Shown here: in pieces, positions 43,099 through 50,935 of the stretch
How the letters are laid out: the number at the start of each line of letters is the position of its first letter
Position numbering within the stretch: the first letter of the stretch is position 1
Source: Thermopolyspora sp040678635
GTDB taxonomy: Bacteria; Actinomycetota; Actinomycetes; Streptosporangiales; Streptosporangiaceae
Direction of reading: 5' to 3'
Assembly (NCBI RefSeq): GCF_040678635.1
Contig: NZ_JBFATZ010000007.1
Coordinates: 248,001 to 312,000, forward strand
DNA: 64,000 nt
Translations under genes and position numbers: made by a program
The notes under the pieces: generated by a model
Databases searched by the model: none
The model's input: only the letters and a program-made list of their open reading frames with translations
Told to the model about the DNA's origin: nothing

Positions 43099-44315
43099 GC
43101 GCCGCAGCCCGGCGGACGCCCGCCGCGCCCCCTCTTGAAGAATCGGGCACCCATGACGGTACGGACGGCACCCTGAACGCGGCGACGGGGAGAGCACGAG
43201 GCGGCACCGCCATGAGCGCGTCAACGAACGGCAGGGAAGGTGGCGAAACCGTGGACCTACAGGTGAACGGGCCACTGAACGTGACCGGCCACGCCTCCGC
43301 CGATCACAGGACGGGCGACCCGCTGAGTGAAGGCGGTCGGGGTGATGGTGCCCTGGTCGGCGATCGGGTGGGCGACCCGCCGCGTGAAGGCGGTTGGGCT
43401 AATCGTGCCTTGGTCGGCGATCAGGCGGGAGGCGTGCCGAGTGAAGGCGGCCGGGCCGACCGTGCCCCCGCCGACGATCGGGTGGGTGACCCGCCGAGTG
43501 GAGGCGGTCGGGGTGATGGTGCCCTGGTCGGCGATCGGGTGGGCGGCCCGCTGAGTGAAGGCGGCCGGGCCGGCCGTGCCCCCGCCGACGACCGGGCGGA
43601 GGTCCTGCTGGACGAAAGCCTCGCCAAGGATCTCGCCGCCGCCGCGCTGACGCTGGCCCGCCGGTTCGCGGCGGGGGCCACGCTCTGGTGCGTCGCGCCC
43701 GCGTGGGAGCCGCACGCCCACCACGTGGCCGTGGAGTTCGTGCATCCGGTCATCGTCGGCAAGCGGGCGCTGCCCGCCGTCGCGCTCACCGGACCCGGCC
43801 TGGTGGACACGGCCCGCCTCGCCGTACGGCCGGGCGACGTGATCCTCGCCGTCGCCGCCGAATCCGACCCGGACGTGGCCTCGATCACGCGCCGCGCGCC
43901 TGCCTGGGGCGCGACCACGCTGTGGATCGGCAACGGTCCCCGGCCCCCGGCGGGCGCCGCCGACCACGTGCTCTGGCTCGACGACCCGGACCCGTTGGTG
44001 CCCGCGACCGGCCGCTTCGTGCTCCTGTACCACCTGCTGTGGGAGCTCACCCACGTCTGCTTCGAACACCCCGGCCTGCTCAGCGGTCCCGACGTGGAGT
44101 GCACCGACGAGGTGTGCATCACGTGCGGCGACGAGGGACGCCTCGCCGAGGTGATCGCCCCGCTCGGCGCGGCCGACGGCGGCACGCTGGTGCGCACCGC
44201 GAACGGCGAGGAATCCGTGGACACCCTGCTCGTCGGCCCGGTCGAGCCCGGCGACCTGCTGCTCGTCCACGCGGGCGCGGCCATCACCCGGATCCACGAG
44301 GACGGTACGCGATGA
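43095..44315 (+). CDS. SIS-domain protein fused to HupF/HypC domain
   Basis: 406 residues in three parts. Residues 1-168 are a leader without fold, largely five 19-residue repeats. Residues about 175-340 form a sugar-isomerase (SIS) fold (AALTLARRFAAGATLWCVAPAWEPHAHHVAVEFVHPVIVGKRALPAVAL). Residues about 345-406 are a HypC/HupF domain: CITCGDEGRLAEVI in place of MCLxIPG, then VEPGDLLLVHAGAAITRI. The chaperone Cys is thus internal instead of at position 2. ATG 43095 overlaps hypC (ATGA), and the stop overlaps the next SIS gene the same way. The substrate of the SIS part is unknown; the fusion implies it acts on or near the maturing hydrogenase. Confidence 0.82.
   Translation: MSAAARRTPAAPPLEESGTHDGTDGTLNAATGRARGGTAMSASTNGREGGETVDLQVNGPLNVTGHASADHRTGDPLSEGGRGDGALVGDRVGDPPREGGWANRALVGDQAGGVPSEGGRADRAPADDRVGDPPSGGGRGDGALVGDRVGGPLSEGGRAGRAPADDRAEVLLDESLAKDLAAAALTLARRFAAGATLWCVAPAWEPHAHHVAVEFVHPVIVGKRALPAVALTGPGLVDTARLAVRPGDVILAVAAESDPDVASITRRAPAWGATTLWIGNGPRPPAGAADHVLWLDDPDPLVPATGRFVLLYHLLWELTHVCFEHPGLLSGPDVECTDEVCITCGDEGRLAEVIAPLGAADGGTLVRTANGEESVDTLLVGPVEPGDLLLVHAGAAITRIHEDGTR
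43314..43598. repeat. 57-bp in-frame coding repeat, five copies
   Basis: Five contiguous 57-bp units (43314, 43371, 43428, 43485, 43542) encode a 19-residue Gly/Asp/Arg-rich repeat in the leader of the SIS-HupF fusion. Units 1 and 4, and 3 and 5, are most alike, so pairs of units were probably copied together. Confidence 0.95.
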
Positions 44316-44971
44316 GCCAGGAGAACACCGGATTCCTGTATCCCTTCCTGGAGGCCGAGGAGCGCGACGCCGCGTCGCTGCTCGCCGACCTCGCCGAATC
44401 GGCCCGCGCCAAGGCCGCCGAGAGCGCGGCGCTGCGCCGCCGCACCCTGGCCGAATGCGCGGACCGCATCGAGACCGCCGGGGCCGAGATGGCGCGCCGG
44501 TTCGCGGCCGGGGGCCGGATGTACACCTTCGGCAACGGCGGCAGCTCCACCGACGCCGCCACCCTCGCCGCGCTGTTCTCCCACCCCCCGTACGGCAGGC
44601 CGCTCCCGGCGTGGTCCCTCGCCGCCGACCAGGCCGTGGTCACCGCCCTCGGCAACGACGTCGGCTTCGACCTGGTGTTCTCCCGCCAGCTCATCGCCCG
44701 CGCCCGGCCCGGCGACATCGCGGTGGCCCTGTCCACCAGCGGCGATTCCGCCGACCTGACCACGGCACTGGCCGAGGCCAAGCGCCGCGGGCTGTTCACG
44801 ATCGGCTTCGCGGGCTACGACGGCGGCTCCTTCGCCTCCGGCGGCGACGTGGACGTCTGCTTCGTCGTCCGCTCCCAGAGCGTGCACCGCATCCAGGAGT
44901 CCCAGGCCCTGCTGGGCTACCAACTCTGGGCCGCCGTACACGACCACCTGACGGCGGGAGGATCCCGGTGA
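44312..44971 (+). CDS. GmhA-like SIS-domain phosphosugar isomerase homologue
   Basis: 219-residue stand-alone SIS protein close in layout to sedoheptulose-7-phosphate isomerase: helical N-terminus, MYTFGNGGSSTDAATLAALFSH (phosphate-binding), DIAVALSTSGDSADL (second phosphate loop) and VRSQSVHRIQESQALLGYQLW near the end with the His and Gln of GmhA's active site region. No LPS heptose pathway is expected in this Gram-positive organism and its neighbours are hyp genes, so its substrate is open. It is coupled to the SIS-HupF gene by a 4-nt overlap, and the two SIS proteins may form a heteromer. Confidence 0.88.
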   Translation: MSQENTGFLYPFLEAEERDAASLLADLAESARAKAAESAALRRRTLAECADRIETAGAEMARRFAAGGRMYTFGNGGSSTDAATLAALFSHPPYGRPLPAWSLAADQAVVTALGNDVGFDLVFSRQLIARARPGDIAVALSTSGDSADLTTALAEAKRRGLFTIGFAGYDGGSFASGGDVDVCFVVRSQSVHRIQESQALLGYQLWAAVHDHLTAGGSR

Positions 44972-45441
44972 CACGCGAGGGGATGCCGCAGGCCCGCGCG
45001 AGCGGCGAGAGGCGGCGGCGAGCGGGCGACAGGGGCGGTGCCCGGCGTGAGCGGTGTCACGGTGGACGGCTGGACGGCCGGGTAGGCGTAACCGGGTGCT
45101 CCGACGGTGGCGAGCGGACGACAGGCGCGGTGCCCGGAGCGAGCGATGCGAGGGCGGATGGCCGCGCGGGCATGCGCCGTGCAACGGCCGGAGGCCCGTC
45201 GGCCCGTGGCGTGACGAGAAGACGGCGGCAGGTGGCGCGGGCTCTGGGCGGCTCGCAGGGACCTGGCAGTGAACCTCGCAGGGGACGGACGGGGTGCGAT
45301 GTGAGTGGTGAGAGGGCCAACGGCCGGATGGTGAGGCGGGACGTGGATTACCGGGCGGGCCGCCAGGGTGCCGAGGGTGCCTTGGGAGGCTCGCAGGGGG
45401 CCTCGCAGGGGCTCACGGGGGACGGACGGGGTGCGATGTGA
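44968..45441 (+). other. Repeat-rich open frame of doubtful coding value
   Basis: An open frame from GTG 44968 (overlapping the SIS stop) to 45441 would give 157 Arg/Gly-rich residues ending on top of the hypE start. Its composition follows GC-rich DNA repeats, including two copies of a 93-bp element (45284, 45421), and it has no recognisable fold. The overlaps at both ends look like an operon gene, yet I favour repeat expansion between the SIS gene and hypE. Confidence 0.4.
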
Positions 45442-45513
45442 GTGGTGAGAGGGCCAACGGCCGGATGGTGAGGCGGAACGTGGATTACCGGGCGGATCAC
45501 CAGGGCGTCGAGG
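45284..45513. repeat. Direct repeat (93 bp, 137-bp offset) including the hypE start
   Basis: Copies at 45284-45376 and 45421-45513 share a GACGGACGGGGTGCGATGTG start and differ at a few positions. Each contains the GTGAGTGGTGAGAGG translation-start region, so the 5' end of hypE has been duplicated along with part of its first codons. Confidence 0.85.
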
Positions 45514-46649
45514 GCGCGGAGGGTGCTGCGGCGATCGTCGGCGTGAATGGAGCGGGCGGCGAGCGGCGCGGGCCGTCGTTTCGGGAGGATCAGGTGCTGG
45601 AGCGCATTGACGCGTTCCGGAGGCGCAGGCCGCGGCTGCTCGACGAGGTGGTGACGCTCGCGCACGGCGCGGGCGGCAAGGCCTCGGCGGCGCTCGTGGA
45701 CGCGGTGTTCGTCGAGGCGTTCCGCAACGACGAGCTGGAACGGCGCGGCGACGGCGCGGTGCTGCCGCTGCCGTCGGGGGAGACGCTCGCGTTCAGCACC
45801 GACTCGTTCGTGGTGCACCCGCTGCGGTTCCCCGGCGGCTCCATCGGCCACCTGGCGATCCACGGGACCGTGAACGACCTGACGATGATGGGCGCCCGGC
45901 CGTCGTGGATCTCGGCGGCGTTCGTGATCGAGGAGGGTTTCCCGATCGAGGACCTGCGCGGCATCGCCGCCGACATGGCCGAGGCGGCCCGCGCCGCCGG
46001 AGTGCAGGTCGTCACCGGGGACACCAAGGTGGTCGCGTCCGGCGCGGCCGACGGCCTGTTCATCACCACCGCCGGGGTGGGCCTCGTCCCGGCGGGGCGG
46101 CGCTTGTCGGCCGACCGCGTACGGCCCGGCGACCGCGTGCTGCTGTCCGGCACGATCGGCGACCACGGCATGGCCGTGCTGCTGGCCCGCGGCGACCTCG
46201 GCATCGAGAGCGACATCACCTCCGACACCGCGCCCGTGAACGCCCTGGCCGAGGCCCTGCTGGCGGCCGCGCCGGCCACCCGCTGGCTGCGCGACCCGAC
46301 CCGGGGCGGCGTCGGCACGGTCTGCAACGAGCTGGCCCAGGACACCGGCCTCGGCGTCGTCCTGGAGGAGCCCGCGCTGCCGGTCGCGCCCGACGTGCTG
46401 GGGGCCTGCGAGATGCTCGGCATCGACCCGCTGTACGTGGCCTGCGAGGGCCGGCTCCTGGCGGTCGTCGCGGCCGAGGAGGCCGACGCCGCGCTGGCCG
46501 CGCTGCGCGGCCACCCGCTGGGCGCGGGAGCCGCCGTCGTCGGGGAGATCGTCGACTCGCCCGCCGCCACCGTGGCGCTGCGCACCGACTTCGGCGGGAC
46601 CCGGATCGTGGACATGCTGGTCGGCGATCCGCTGCCGCGCATCTGCTAG
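45438..46649 (+). CDS. hypE: Carbamoyl dehydratase HypE
   Basis: Accepts the carbamoyl group from HypF on its C-terminal Cys and dehydrates it with ATP to a thiocyanate, then hands cyanide to the iron on HypC-HypD. 403 residues of the PurM/AIR synthetase fold: LAHGAGGKASAALVDAVF, FSTDSFVVHPLRFPGGSIGHLA, GTVNDLTMMGARP, VTGDTKVV, DPTRGGVGTVCNEL, and the exact C-terminal end PRIC. The first 50 residues are repeat-derived and not conserved; GTG 45438 is used, but a start nearer the conserved LERIDAF is possible. Other maturation genes surround it on the same strand. Confidence 0.95.
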   Translation: MSGERANGRMVRRNVDYRADHQGVEGAEGAAAIVGVNGAGGERRGPSFREDQVLERIDAFRRRRPRLLDEVVTLAHGAGGKASAALVDAVFVEAFRNDELERRGDGAVLPLPSGETLAFSTDSFVVHPLRFPGGSIGHLAIHGTVNDLTMMGARPSWISAAFVIEEGFPIEDLRGIAADMAEAARAAGVQVVTGDTKVVASGAADGLFITTAGVGLVPAGRRLSADRVRPGDRVLLSGTIGDHGMAVLLARGDLGIESDITSDTAPVNALAEALLAAAPATRWLRDPTRGGVGTVCNELAQDTGLGVVLEEPALPVAPDVLGACEMLGIDPLYVACEGRLLAVVAAEEADAALAALRGHPLGAGAAVVGEIVDSPAATVALRTDFGGTRIVDMLVGDPLPRIC

Positions 46650-46696
46650 CCGCGCCCATCGGGCAGGGCCGTACCAGGCAGGAAAGAGAGCCTCAC

Positions 46697-46969
46697 ATGT
46701 GTTTGGGAATTCCCGGCCAGGTCGTCGAGATCGTCGACGTCGAGCAGTCGCTGGCCAAGGTCGAGGTCAGCGGCGTACGCCGGACGATCAGCGTGCGGCT
46801 GCTCGCCGACGAGGAACTGCGCACCGGCGACTGGGTGCTGGTGCACGTGGGATTCGCCATGGCGAAGATCGACGAGGAGGAGGCGGCGCTGACCCTGGCC
46901 GCCATGAAGAGACTCGGCCAGGCCTACACCGATGAGCTGGAGGCGTTCGACTCCACGTCGATCGTGTGA
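46697..46969 (+). CDS. hypC: Hydrogenase chaperone HypC (copy 2)
   Basis: 90-residue HypC beginning MCLGIPG with Cys2, then QVVEIVD, SGVRRTISVRLL and GDWVLVHVGFAMAKIDEEEA. It is closer to textbook HypC than copy 1 and sits directly before hypD, its working partner. AAAGAGAG lies about 8 nt before ATG 46697. A 12-bp repeat (ACGACGAGA unit, 46992-47026) follows in the 116-bp gap to hypD. Confidence 0.95.
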   Translation: MCLGIPGQVVEIVDVEQSLAKVEVSGVRRTISVRLLADEELRTGDWVLVHVGFAMAKIDEEEAALTLAAMKRLGQAYTDELEAFDSTSIV

Positions 46970-46991
46970 GCGCCCCCACCTGATCAACCAC

Positions 46992-47026
46992 AACGACGAG
47001 AACGACGACGAGAACGACGACGAGAA
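46992..47026. repeat. 12-bp tandem repeat before hypD
   Basis: About three copies of AACGACGACGAG between hypC copy 2 and hypD. No hairpin is formed; the array lies about 60 bp before the hypD start. Confidence 0.75.
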
Positions 47027-47085
47027 CACCGTCCGGGCCCGGTCCGTCGGGGCCGGCCGGTAGGCACCACGGGAAGGACACGCCG

Positions 47086-48219
47086 ATGCGCTTCGTGGAC
47101 GAGTTCCGCGACCCCGCGGCAGCGCGCGCACTGGTCGCCGCCATCACCGAGCTGGCGGGCTCGGACCACTTCAAGTTCATGGAGGTGTGCGGCGGTCACA
47201 CCCATACCATCTACCGCCACGGCATCGAGCACCTGCTGCCCGAGTCGGTCGAGCTGGTGCACGGCCCCGGCTGCCCGGTGTGCGTGATCCCGATGGGCCG
47301 GGTCGACGACGCCCTGTGGCTCGCCGAGCAGCCCGACGTGATCTTCACGACGTTCGGCGACATGATGCGCGTCCCCGGCAGCCGCGGCAGCCTCCTGGAG
47401 GCCAAGGCCCGCGGCGCCGACGTGCGCTTCGTGTACTCGCCGCTGGACGCCATGCGCATCGCCGCCGACAACCCCGGCAAACACGTGGTGTTCTTCGCCG
47501 TCGGCTTCGAGACCACCGCCCCGTCCACCGCCGTCACCCTGGTCCGCGCCCGCGAGCTCGGCCTGGACAACTTCAGCGTCTTCTGCAACCACGTCACGAT
47601 CGTCCCGCCGATCAAGGCCATCCTGGAGTCGCCGGACCTGCGCCTGTCCGGCTTCCTCGGCCCCGGCCACGTCTCCACCGTCGTCGGCACCCGTCCGTAC
47701 CGATTCGTCCCCCAGGTGTACGGCAAGCCGCTGGTCGTGGCCGGCTTCGAGCCCCTGGACATCCTGGCCGCCGTGGCCATGCTGCTGCGGCAGATCCGCG
47801 AGGGCCGCTGCGAGGTGGAGAACCAGTACGGCCGCGTGGTCAGGGACGAGGGCAACCCGCAGGCCCTGACCCTGATGAGCCAGGTGTTCGAGCTGCGCCC
47901 GCACTTCGAGTGGCGCGGCCTCGGCTTCATCTCGCAGAGCGCGCTCAAGCTCGCCCCCGACTACGCCCGCTTCGACGCCGAGCTCCGCTTCGACATGCCG
48001 GGCGTACGCGTCGCCGACCCCAAGGCGTGCCAGTGCGGCGAGGTGCTCAAGGGCGTCATCAAGCCCTGGGAGTGCAAGGTCTTCGGCACCGCCTGCACCC
48101 CGGAGACCCCCATCGGCACCTGCATGGTCTCCCCCGAGGGCGCCTGCGCCGCCTACTACAACTACGGCCGCATGCACCGCGAGGCCGCCCAGCTCGTCGG
48201 CCGGAGCGGCGGCCGATGA
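47086..48219 (+). CDS. hypD: Hydrogenase maturation iron-sulfur protein HypD
   Basis: 377-residue [4Fe-4S] scaffold protein on which, with HypC, the Fe(CN)2CO unit is built. Seen: FMEVCGGHTHTIYRHG (active-site Cys), GPGCPVCV redox Cys pair, TTFGDMMRVPG, FAVGFETTAP, FLGPGHVS, and the C-terminal Fe-S ligands in CQCGEVLKGV, ECKVFGTACTP, GTCMVSPEGACAAYYNYG. All expected Cys are present. ATG 47086 is preceded by GGAAGGA. The stop overlaps the next gene by 4 nt. Confidence 0.96.
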   Translation: MRFVDEFRDPAAARALVAAITELAGSDHFKFMEVCGGHTHTIYRHGIEHLLPESVELVHGPGCPVCVIPMGRVDDALWLAEQPDVIFTTFGDMMRVPGSRGSLLEAKARGADVRFVYSPLDAMRIAADNPGKHVVFFAVGFETTAPSTAVTLVRARELGLDNFSVFCNHVTIVPPIKAILESPDLRLSGFLGPGHVSTVVGTRPYRFVPQVYGKPLVVAGFEPLDILAAVAMLLRQIREGRCEVENQYGRVVRDEGNPQALTLMSQVFELRPHFEWRGLGFISQSALKLAPDYARFDAELRFDMPGVRVADPKACQCGEVLKGVIKPWECKVFGTACTPETPIGTCMVSPEGACAAYYNYGRMHREAAQLVGRSGGR

Positions 48220-49001
48220 CCGCCCCGGGCACGGCCGAGCGCTTCGCGGGGGAGCGGCTGTTCGCCCGGTACGCCCACGCGCCCAACGACCTGGGCTACT
48301 GCGGCCCGGCCCAGTCGCGGATCCTGCTGGAGTGCGGCGCGGGCGCGGGCGACCCGGCGAAGGTGCGGGAGGTCGCGCGCGGGTTCAGCGGTGCGTGGCC
48401 GTACCTGCGAATCCTGGCCCGGCTGGCGGGGATCGAGGATCCCCTCGATCCCCGGGTCGTGGACGCCTACTGGCTCGGCGGCGGCGTCGGCGACGCGGTC
48501 GACGCCCGCGTGTTCGGCGAGGCGCTGCTCGCCGACATCGGACGTCAGGCGGGCCACTACTGGCGGCACCTCACCCCGGAGATCATCGGCGAGGCCGCGC
48601 CCAACCACTGCTTCCACGTCTTCGGCGTCTATCCCTGGTCCCGGCTGCTGGGCGAGCGCCACTACGAGCAGCCGCTGCGCGTCCTGGACAAATGCCGCAT
48701 CTCCTGGGGGACGGTGCTGGAGGTGCTCCCCGGCGACCGCGTCCTGGTCAGCACCCGCCGCCTCGCCTGGGACGGCCACCGCCTGTCGCTGTCCGAGCCG
48801 AGCGCCGAGGAGTCCGCACTCGCCGCCGACGGGCACGTCTTCGTCTCCGGCGTACGGCGGGGCGAACGCGTGGCCCTGCACTGGGACCGGGTGGCCGACC
48901 GGCTCACCGAGGACCAGGCCGAGCGGCTCCGCCGTACGACCCTGGCGCAGCTCGAAGCCACCAACCGCCGCCTCGATGCAGGAGCGCGCGACCACCGGTG
49001 A
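48216..49001 (+). CDS. HypD-coupled protein of unknown function (DUF6390-like)
   Basis: 261 residues, soluble, no known catalytic motif. Conserved-looking segments are LFARYAHAPNDLGYCGPAQS near the start, AYWLGGGVGDAV, HYWRHLTPEIIGEAAPNHCFHVFGVYPWSRLL in the middle and RISWGTVLEVLPGDRVLVSTRRL. The Cys/His positions (CGP; NHCFH) could bind metal. From memory, proteins of this kind (DUF6390) occur beside hypD in actinomycete hydrogenase clusters. The 4-nt overlap with hypD suggests it takes part in cofactor or cluster assembly. It is the last gene of the cluster. Confidence 0.72.
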   Translation: MTAPGTAERFAGERLFARYAHAPNDLGYCGPAQSRILLECGAGAGDPAKVREVARGFSGAWPYLRILARLAGIEDPLDPRVVDAYWLGGGVGDAVDARVFGEALLADIGRQAGHYWRHLTPEIIGEAAPNHCFHVFGVYPWSRLLGERHYEQPLRVLDKCRISWGTVLEVLPGDRVLVSTRRLAWDGHRLSLSEPSAEESALAADGHVFVSGVRRGERVALHWDRVADRLTEDQAERLRRTTLAQLEATNRRLDAGARDHR

Positions 49002-49079
49002 CCGGCGAGCATCCGGGGCGAGCGCCGAAACCCAGGGTCCCGACGCGACCGCGTCAGCGTCATGACAGGCCGGGCTGGG

Positions 49080-49247
49080 CTGCCCGGCCAAGAAGGCTGA
49101 GAACGCGATGTCCTCACGCGGCGACCGTCACGGCTGCGCCGGCGGGGGCTGCCCGGCCAAGAGGGCTGAGAACGCGATGTCCTCACGCGGCGACCGTCTC
49201 GCCTGCGCCGGCGGGGGCTGCCCGGCCAAAAGGGCTGAGAACGCATC
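49080..49247. repeat. 69-bp tandem repeat
   Basis: Units start at 49081, 49150 and 49219 (two full and one partial copy) with the core TGCCCGGCCAAGARGGCTGAG. It occupies most of the 498-bp space (49002-49499) between the hydrogenase cluster and the next kinase gene; the remainder shows no gene. Confidence 0.9.
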
Positions 49248-49499
49248 CCACATGGGCGAACGTGGGCGATGACCGCCGAATGGAGGTCATGCGCGCGGGT
49301 GGCCGTCGGGTGAATGCTGATGCCATCGAGCGGGACGGGAGACAGGACCCGTGGGAGGGGCAGATGCGGGTGGTGCGCGTCACGGCACCGGAACCCGCGC
49401 CGATGGGTCCGCCTCCTGTCCCGTTCGATACCAGCAACCATGCCAGCGGTTCTAGACTGGGCGCTTTGTGTAATCTCCCGCCCGCGAACCGTACGCCCC

Positions 49500-50702
49500 A
49501 TGGTCCCTGGTCCCCCACCCTCCGGCCCTCCCCAGGACGCCGCAGGCCCCGATCCCGCCCGCGCCGCGCAGCAACGGATGATCGTGCTGTGCGGTGCCGT
49601 CATGCGCGGAGCGGAGGGGCTGGCCGCCGCGGCCGCGGCCCTGCTCGGCGCGGTGCCGCCGGTGTCCATGGCCTGGGTCGCCCCCGCCGTCGCCATCGAC
49701 CTGCTGTGGACCGCGCTTTTCATCCTGGGGATGCTCAGGTACGGCCCGCTGACCCGGCTGGTGCTCGGTGAGGTCGCCGTCACGGCCGGCTTCGGCCTTG
49801 CCCAGGGACGGCTGGTCGTGCCCGAGGCGGCCGACGGCGGCGCGAGCTGGATCGCGGTGCTGACCACCATGACGATCGTCGTCGCCGCGCTGGGGTGGAG
49901 ACCCCGCGTCGCCGTGCCCGCCGGCCTCGCCGTCACCGGAGCGCACCTCGCCGGGGCGCAGCTGGCCGGCCTGGCCTCCGGAACGGCCACGGCGGCAATC
50001 CACCTGGTCCAGGTCGCGGCGATGGCGGCGCTGATGTCGCTGCTGCGCCGGTCGGCCGCCGTGGCCGACGTCGCGCTCGGCCGCCTGCGCCGGGCCTCGA
50101 CCGAGGCCGCCGTGCTGCGTGCGCGCCGCGCCGACGAGCGCGCCCAGTACAGCAGGGTGCACGACACCGTGCTCAACATGCTGACCATGGTCGGCGCCGG
50201 GGGAGTGGCGGCGAGCTCCGCGATGCTGCGCCGCCAGGCCGCCGCCGACCTGGCGGAACTGGAGCGGATCGCCGCGCGGGGCGTGCCGTACCAGGACCGG
50301 AACGGCGGGAAGAACGAGGCAGCTGGCGAGTCCCCGGTCCGGCTGGACGCCCGGCTGCGGGAGATAACCGACCGCGGCGGCGTACGCGTCACGGCCGAGC
50401 TCGCCGCCCTCGTCGTCCCCGGCCCGGTCGCCGAGGCGTTCGCCGGCGCCGCCGCCGAGGCCCTCACCAACGTCGCCCGCCACGCCGGGGTCGATGCCGC
50501 CCGCCTCAGCGCGGTCCGCACCGGGGACGAGATCCGCGTCGAGATCGCCGACCGGGGAAGCGGCTTCGACCCCGCCCGCCTGCCCTCGGACAGGTACGGC
50601 CTGCGCCGCTCGATCATTGAGCGCATGGATTCGATCGGCGGCGGCGCCCGCGTCGAATCGGGTGACGGCGGCACCCTCGTCACGCTGTGGTGGCGACCGT
50701 GA
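49500..50702 (+). CDS. Membrane sensor histidine kinase (HisKA_3-like)
   Basis: 400-residue sensor. Five to six hydrophobic helices span about residues 30-175 (GLAAAAAALLGAVPPVSMAW, IDLLWTALFILGML, WIAVLTTMTIVVAALGW), followed by a cytoplasmic H box SRVHDTVLNMLTMV with His221 and a HATPase domain with N box (EALTNVARHAG), GSGFD and SGDGGTLVTLWW. It is the only fully formed kinase in the three-gene operon. ATG 49500 is used; ATG 49440 is in frame. An alternative -10-like TAGACT lies at about 49453. Ends GTGA-overlapping the next gene. Confidence 0.85.
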   Translation: MVPGPPPSGPPQDAAGPDPARAAQQRMIVLCGAVMRGAEGLAAAAAALLGAVPPVSMAWVAPAVAIDLLWTALFILGMLRYGPLTRLVLGEVAVTAGFGLAQGRLVVPEAADGGASWIAVLTTMTIVVAALGWRPRVAVPAGLAVTGAHLAGAQLAGLASGTATAAIHLVQVAAMAALMSLLRRSAAVADVALGRLRRASTEAAVLRARRADERAQYSRVHDTVLNMLTMVGAGGVAASSAMLRRQAAADLAELERIAARGVPYQDRNGGKNEAAGESPVRLDARLREITDRGGVRVTAELAALVVPGPVAEAFAGAAAEALTNVARHAGVDAARLSAVRTGDEIRVEIADRGSGFDPARLPSDRYGLRRSIIERMDSIGGGARVESGDGGTLVTLWWRP

Positions 50703-50935
50703 GCGACGATCCGACCCGTCCGGCCCCGGACCAATCGGGTCTGCGGCGTACGGCCGCTGAACGCGCCGAATCGGCCGATGGGAACCTCGGTCACGGCGGG
50801 ATGGAGCCCGTGAGCGGCGACTCGATCCGTCCGGTGCCGGAGCGGTCTGGTTTGCGGCGTACGGCCGCTGAACGCGCCGAATCGGCCGATGGGAACCTCG
50901 GTCATGCCGGGACGGAATCCGTGAGCGACGACCCC
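50699..50935. repeat. 111-bp repeat duplicating a gene's start region
   Basis: GTGAGCGACGATCC (50699), GTGAGCGGCGACTC (50810 region) and GTGAGCGACGACCC (50921 region) mark three copies of the same start, 111 bp (37 codons) apart. Each GTG is in frame with the kinase-like gene, so any could serve as the initiation codon. Confidence 0.85.
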
